NCBI GenBank assembly: GCA_018389105.1
Contig: JACATO010000311.1
Location: 1,483,501-1,547,500, forward strand
Source of the DNA: Nautilus pompilius
Lineage: Eukaryota; Mollusca; Cephalopoda; Nautilida; Nautilidae
DNA: 64,000 nucleotides
Direction of reading: 5' to 3'
Shown here: positions 62,391 through 64,000 of the stretch, one piece after another
Layout of the letters: each line of letters begins with the position of its first letter
Numbering within the stretch: position 1 is the stretch's first letter
Position numbers and translations under genes: made by a program
Notes under the pieces: model-generated
Databases searched by the model: none
The model's input: only the letters and a program-made list of their open reading frames with translations
Told to the model about the DNA's origin: nothing

Positions 62391-63839
62391 CTGAAAGAGA
62401 ATAGAATTTATTCTCCATATACCAATAAAATAACTGACTGACCATAATGGGTGGCGTTTAGAAGGAAAACCTTGTGTGAAACTGGTTTTAACACATGAAT
62501 TCTCAAACACCAATTTGCTTAATGCATGTAATTATATGTAGGTAAAATAATGAGTATTCCTATAGTGAATCTACAGTTATCACCGCCAGCATATAGCACG
62601 AGCAATTAATCGAAACCCCCCAAAGCCATAAATGTTAGTCCTTTGCTGTGGGAGCAATTAATGTGAAGCAAATATTTTGTTAAAAGCTGAGCTGGTATGT
62701 GTAGCTATAGATTTTTTGGTGCCGATAGAATTTCTGCAAAACGTAGAGTATGGATGATTAGGTTTATTTACAGTTGCAAGAATCATGCAGGTTCGAGATA
62801 TTTAAAAATAAAATGGCGGAGGTTTTGCGTTCTTGATTTTATTTTTCTATCTTTTTATTCCTTACTTATCTACCTCATTTTTTCCTTTTATTTACGAGAT
62901 TTCATGCTCCAAAGTAAGACTGAGCAGAATTATCTGAATACATTATTGCTCCAATTTCTGCTTTTGTATCGAACGCCATTATCTTGATCTGGACGGCGCT
63001 CTGCCACAATGTTGTGAGATATCTACATCACGTGACGTGAAAGCGGTTAGAATCTGGAGATTTTCCAGTTAAAGAGCCACCTCCAGAGGCAGCATCCTTC
63101 TTGAATATTTAACTTTAACCACGGCACATTCAAAGTAAAGAGAACAGTCAACATGATGAACTCCATAAGGGTTTTTAAACCAAAAAAGTAGAGGATGACG
63201 GAAATTCATAAGGACACAGGCGGGGTTGTTTAACTGCCATTATAAAGTAACCAATAAAAATATAGGACTCGGGTGATGCCAACGCAAGCAGCTTTTACAG
63301 CAACAGAAGTGCTACCTCATTCCCCCAACTGCCCAGACAGTGCGAAGTAAACCAGATAGAATCAAACCTACCACGTAACTTTCTCTCAGCCCGCCATTGC
63401 CCACATTTCCATGTTGTTGTTGTTTACACCAACGAGAGAGCTCTTAGATCTAAATCACCCAGCAAACTACGTCTTCACAAACGATCTTAAGGGACCCGCC
63501 TCTGGAATGAGTTCAAGCTAAGGGAACCCTATTCTTTGTTTGTTTCTTCTCAATGAGGTTTAAGAAGAGAAACGTTTTTAATCGACATTTTTTTTTTTAA
63601 ATTAAGTAAATCTAAAAGCAAAACACTGATAAGCAGGAAGGCTTCTCAAAATATTTACACTGACCTGTAGAAGTTTTGTGATGCTGTGCAATTAAATATG
63701 TAAATGTTTTAAAACCCAGTTCTTAAGTGGGGATCCATCACTGCACCGTTGTATTGAAACTGTACCAGGCCAGCGCGGTACTGCGTGCGTGCTAACCCTC
63801 AGGCTTCAGGCCGGCGGCTGTCTCACTGAGAAAACTTAC
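62391..63839. other. Upstream intron or flank of the minus-strand Ly6 gene
   Basis: No signal-peptide exon with a phase-1 donor was found here on the minus strand. The plus-strand frame at 62697-62987 is hydrophobic but in AT-rich sequence without support. Confidence 0.3.
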
Positions 63840-63993
63840 GGCTATGAAGACGACAGTCTAAGTGCCTGGATCTATTTCTGGATAATTCCTTAATGTCTGC
63901 GACTTCAGACCTTAAAATTGTCAGATCACAAGTTTCGTCTGATGAAGACATCAAATATGTTTTCAATTGATTCTTTATCTCTGGAATGTTCAT
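63840..63993 (-). CDS. Possible exon at the window edge, product unknown
   Basis: Minus strand: ATG at 63993 opens MNIPEIKNQLKTYLMSSSDE..., with TILRSEVADIKELSRNRS following. The frame reaches a consensus donor GTAAGT at 63839-63834 in phase 1. The composition is hydrophilic and helix-forming, not a signal peptide. The phase would splice in frame to the Ly6 exon at 62390, but the content argues against a Ly6 N-terminus. It may be the edge of another gene or transposon, or chance. The frame may also extend beyond 64000. Confidence 0.22.
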
Positions 63994-64000
63994 GCTGTCA

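Noticed and set aside
63117..63166. Minus-strand ATG followed by a hydrophobic stretch (MEFIMLTVLFTLNVPW) as the missing Ly6 signal-peptide exon
   Set aside because: None of the possible GT donors after it is in phase 1, which the exon at 62390 requires, and the start context is poor.

Overview
This window looks like animal nuclear DNA from a gene-poor region. It is AT-rich and almost empty of long open frames. It holds introns with GT..AG boundaries, AATAAA poly(A) signals, long trinucleotide and dinucleotide microsatellites, and at least seven cut-and-paste transposon traces. The host genes that can be recognised are Ly6/uPAR (three-finger) GPI-anchored proteins whose terminal exon carries a W-x-C-x-x-C-C-x-S-D-x-C-N signature. 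Together with the transposon families this suggests an invertebrate, probably a lophotrochozoan and perhaps a mollusc. That placement is an inference from recollected family distributions, not shown by the sequence.

Layout. 208-3648: a structurally complete hAT-like DNA transposon with perfect 14-bp inverted ends, a perfect 8-bp target duplication and a three-exon transposase gene on the minus strand that carries one frameshift. About 7570-8230: a second, unrelated hAT relic on the plus strand. 9247-9479: the terminal exon of a plus-strand Ly6 gene, with a poly(A) signal at 9568. 15896-15962: a plus-strand signal-peptide first exon with a GTGAGT donor, whose other exons were not found. 25737-28915: a dead hAT element of the ZMYM/zinc-finger type. 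30394-30824, 33563-33771 and 60567-60683: short coding-looking stretches I cannot name. 39563-39843: a hAT-type MITE with a perfect 8-bp duplication. 45777-62390: a minus-strand Ly6 gene whose domain is split by a 16.2-kb intron. That intron holds a 34-bp minisatellite, a degenerate relative of the first transposase (51978-53890), a decayed Tc1 element (54296-55803), a long AAT repeat and a 21-bp-spaced array of TGACGTCA sites.

How the genes work together. Both supported Ly6 genes encode small secreted or membrane-anchored three-finger proteins. Together with the orphan signal-peptide exon they suggest a local cluster of two or three members in mixed orientation, spread apart by transposons and repeats. 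tRNA-derived SINE-like fragments and an unnamed dispersed repeat pair (23150-23300 and 47800-47990) fill part of the rest. The remaining sequence shows no gene I can defend.
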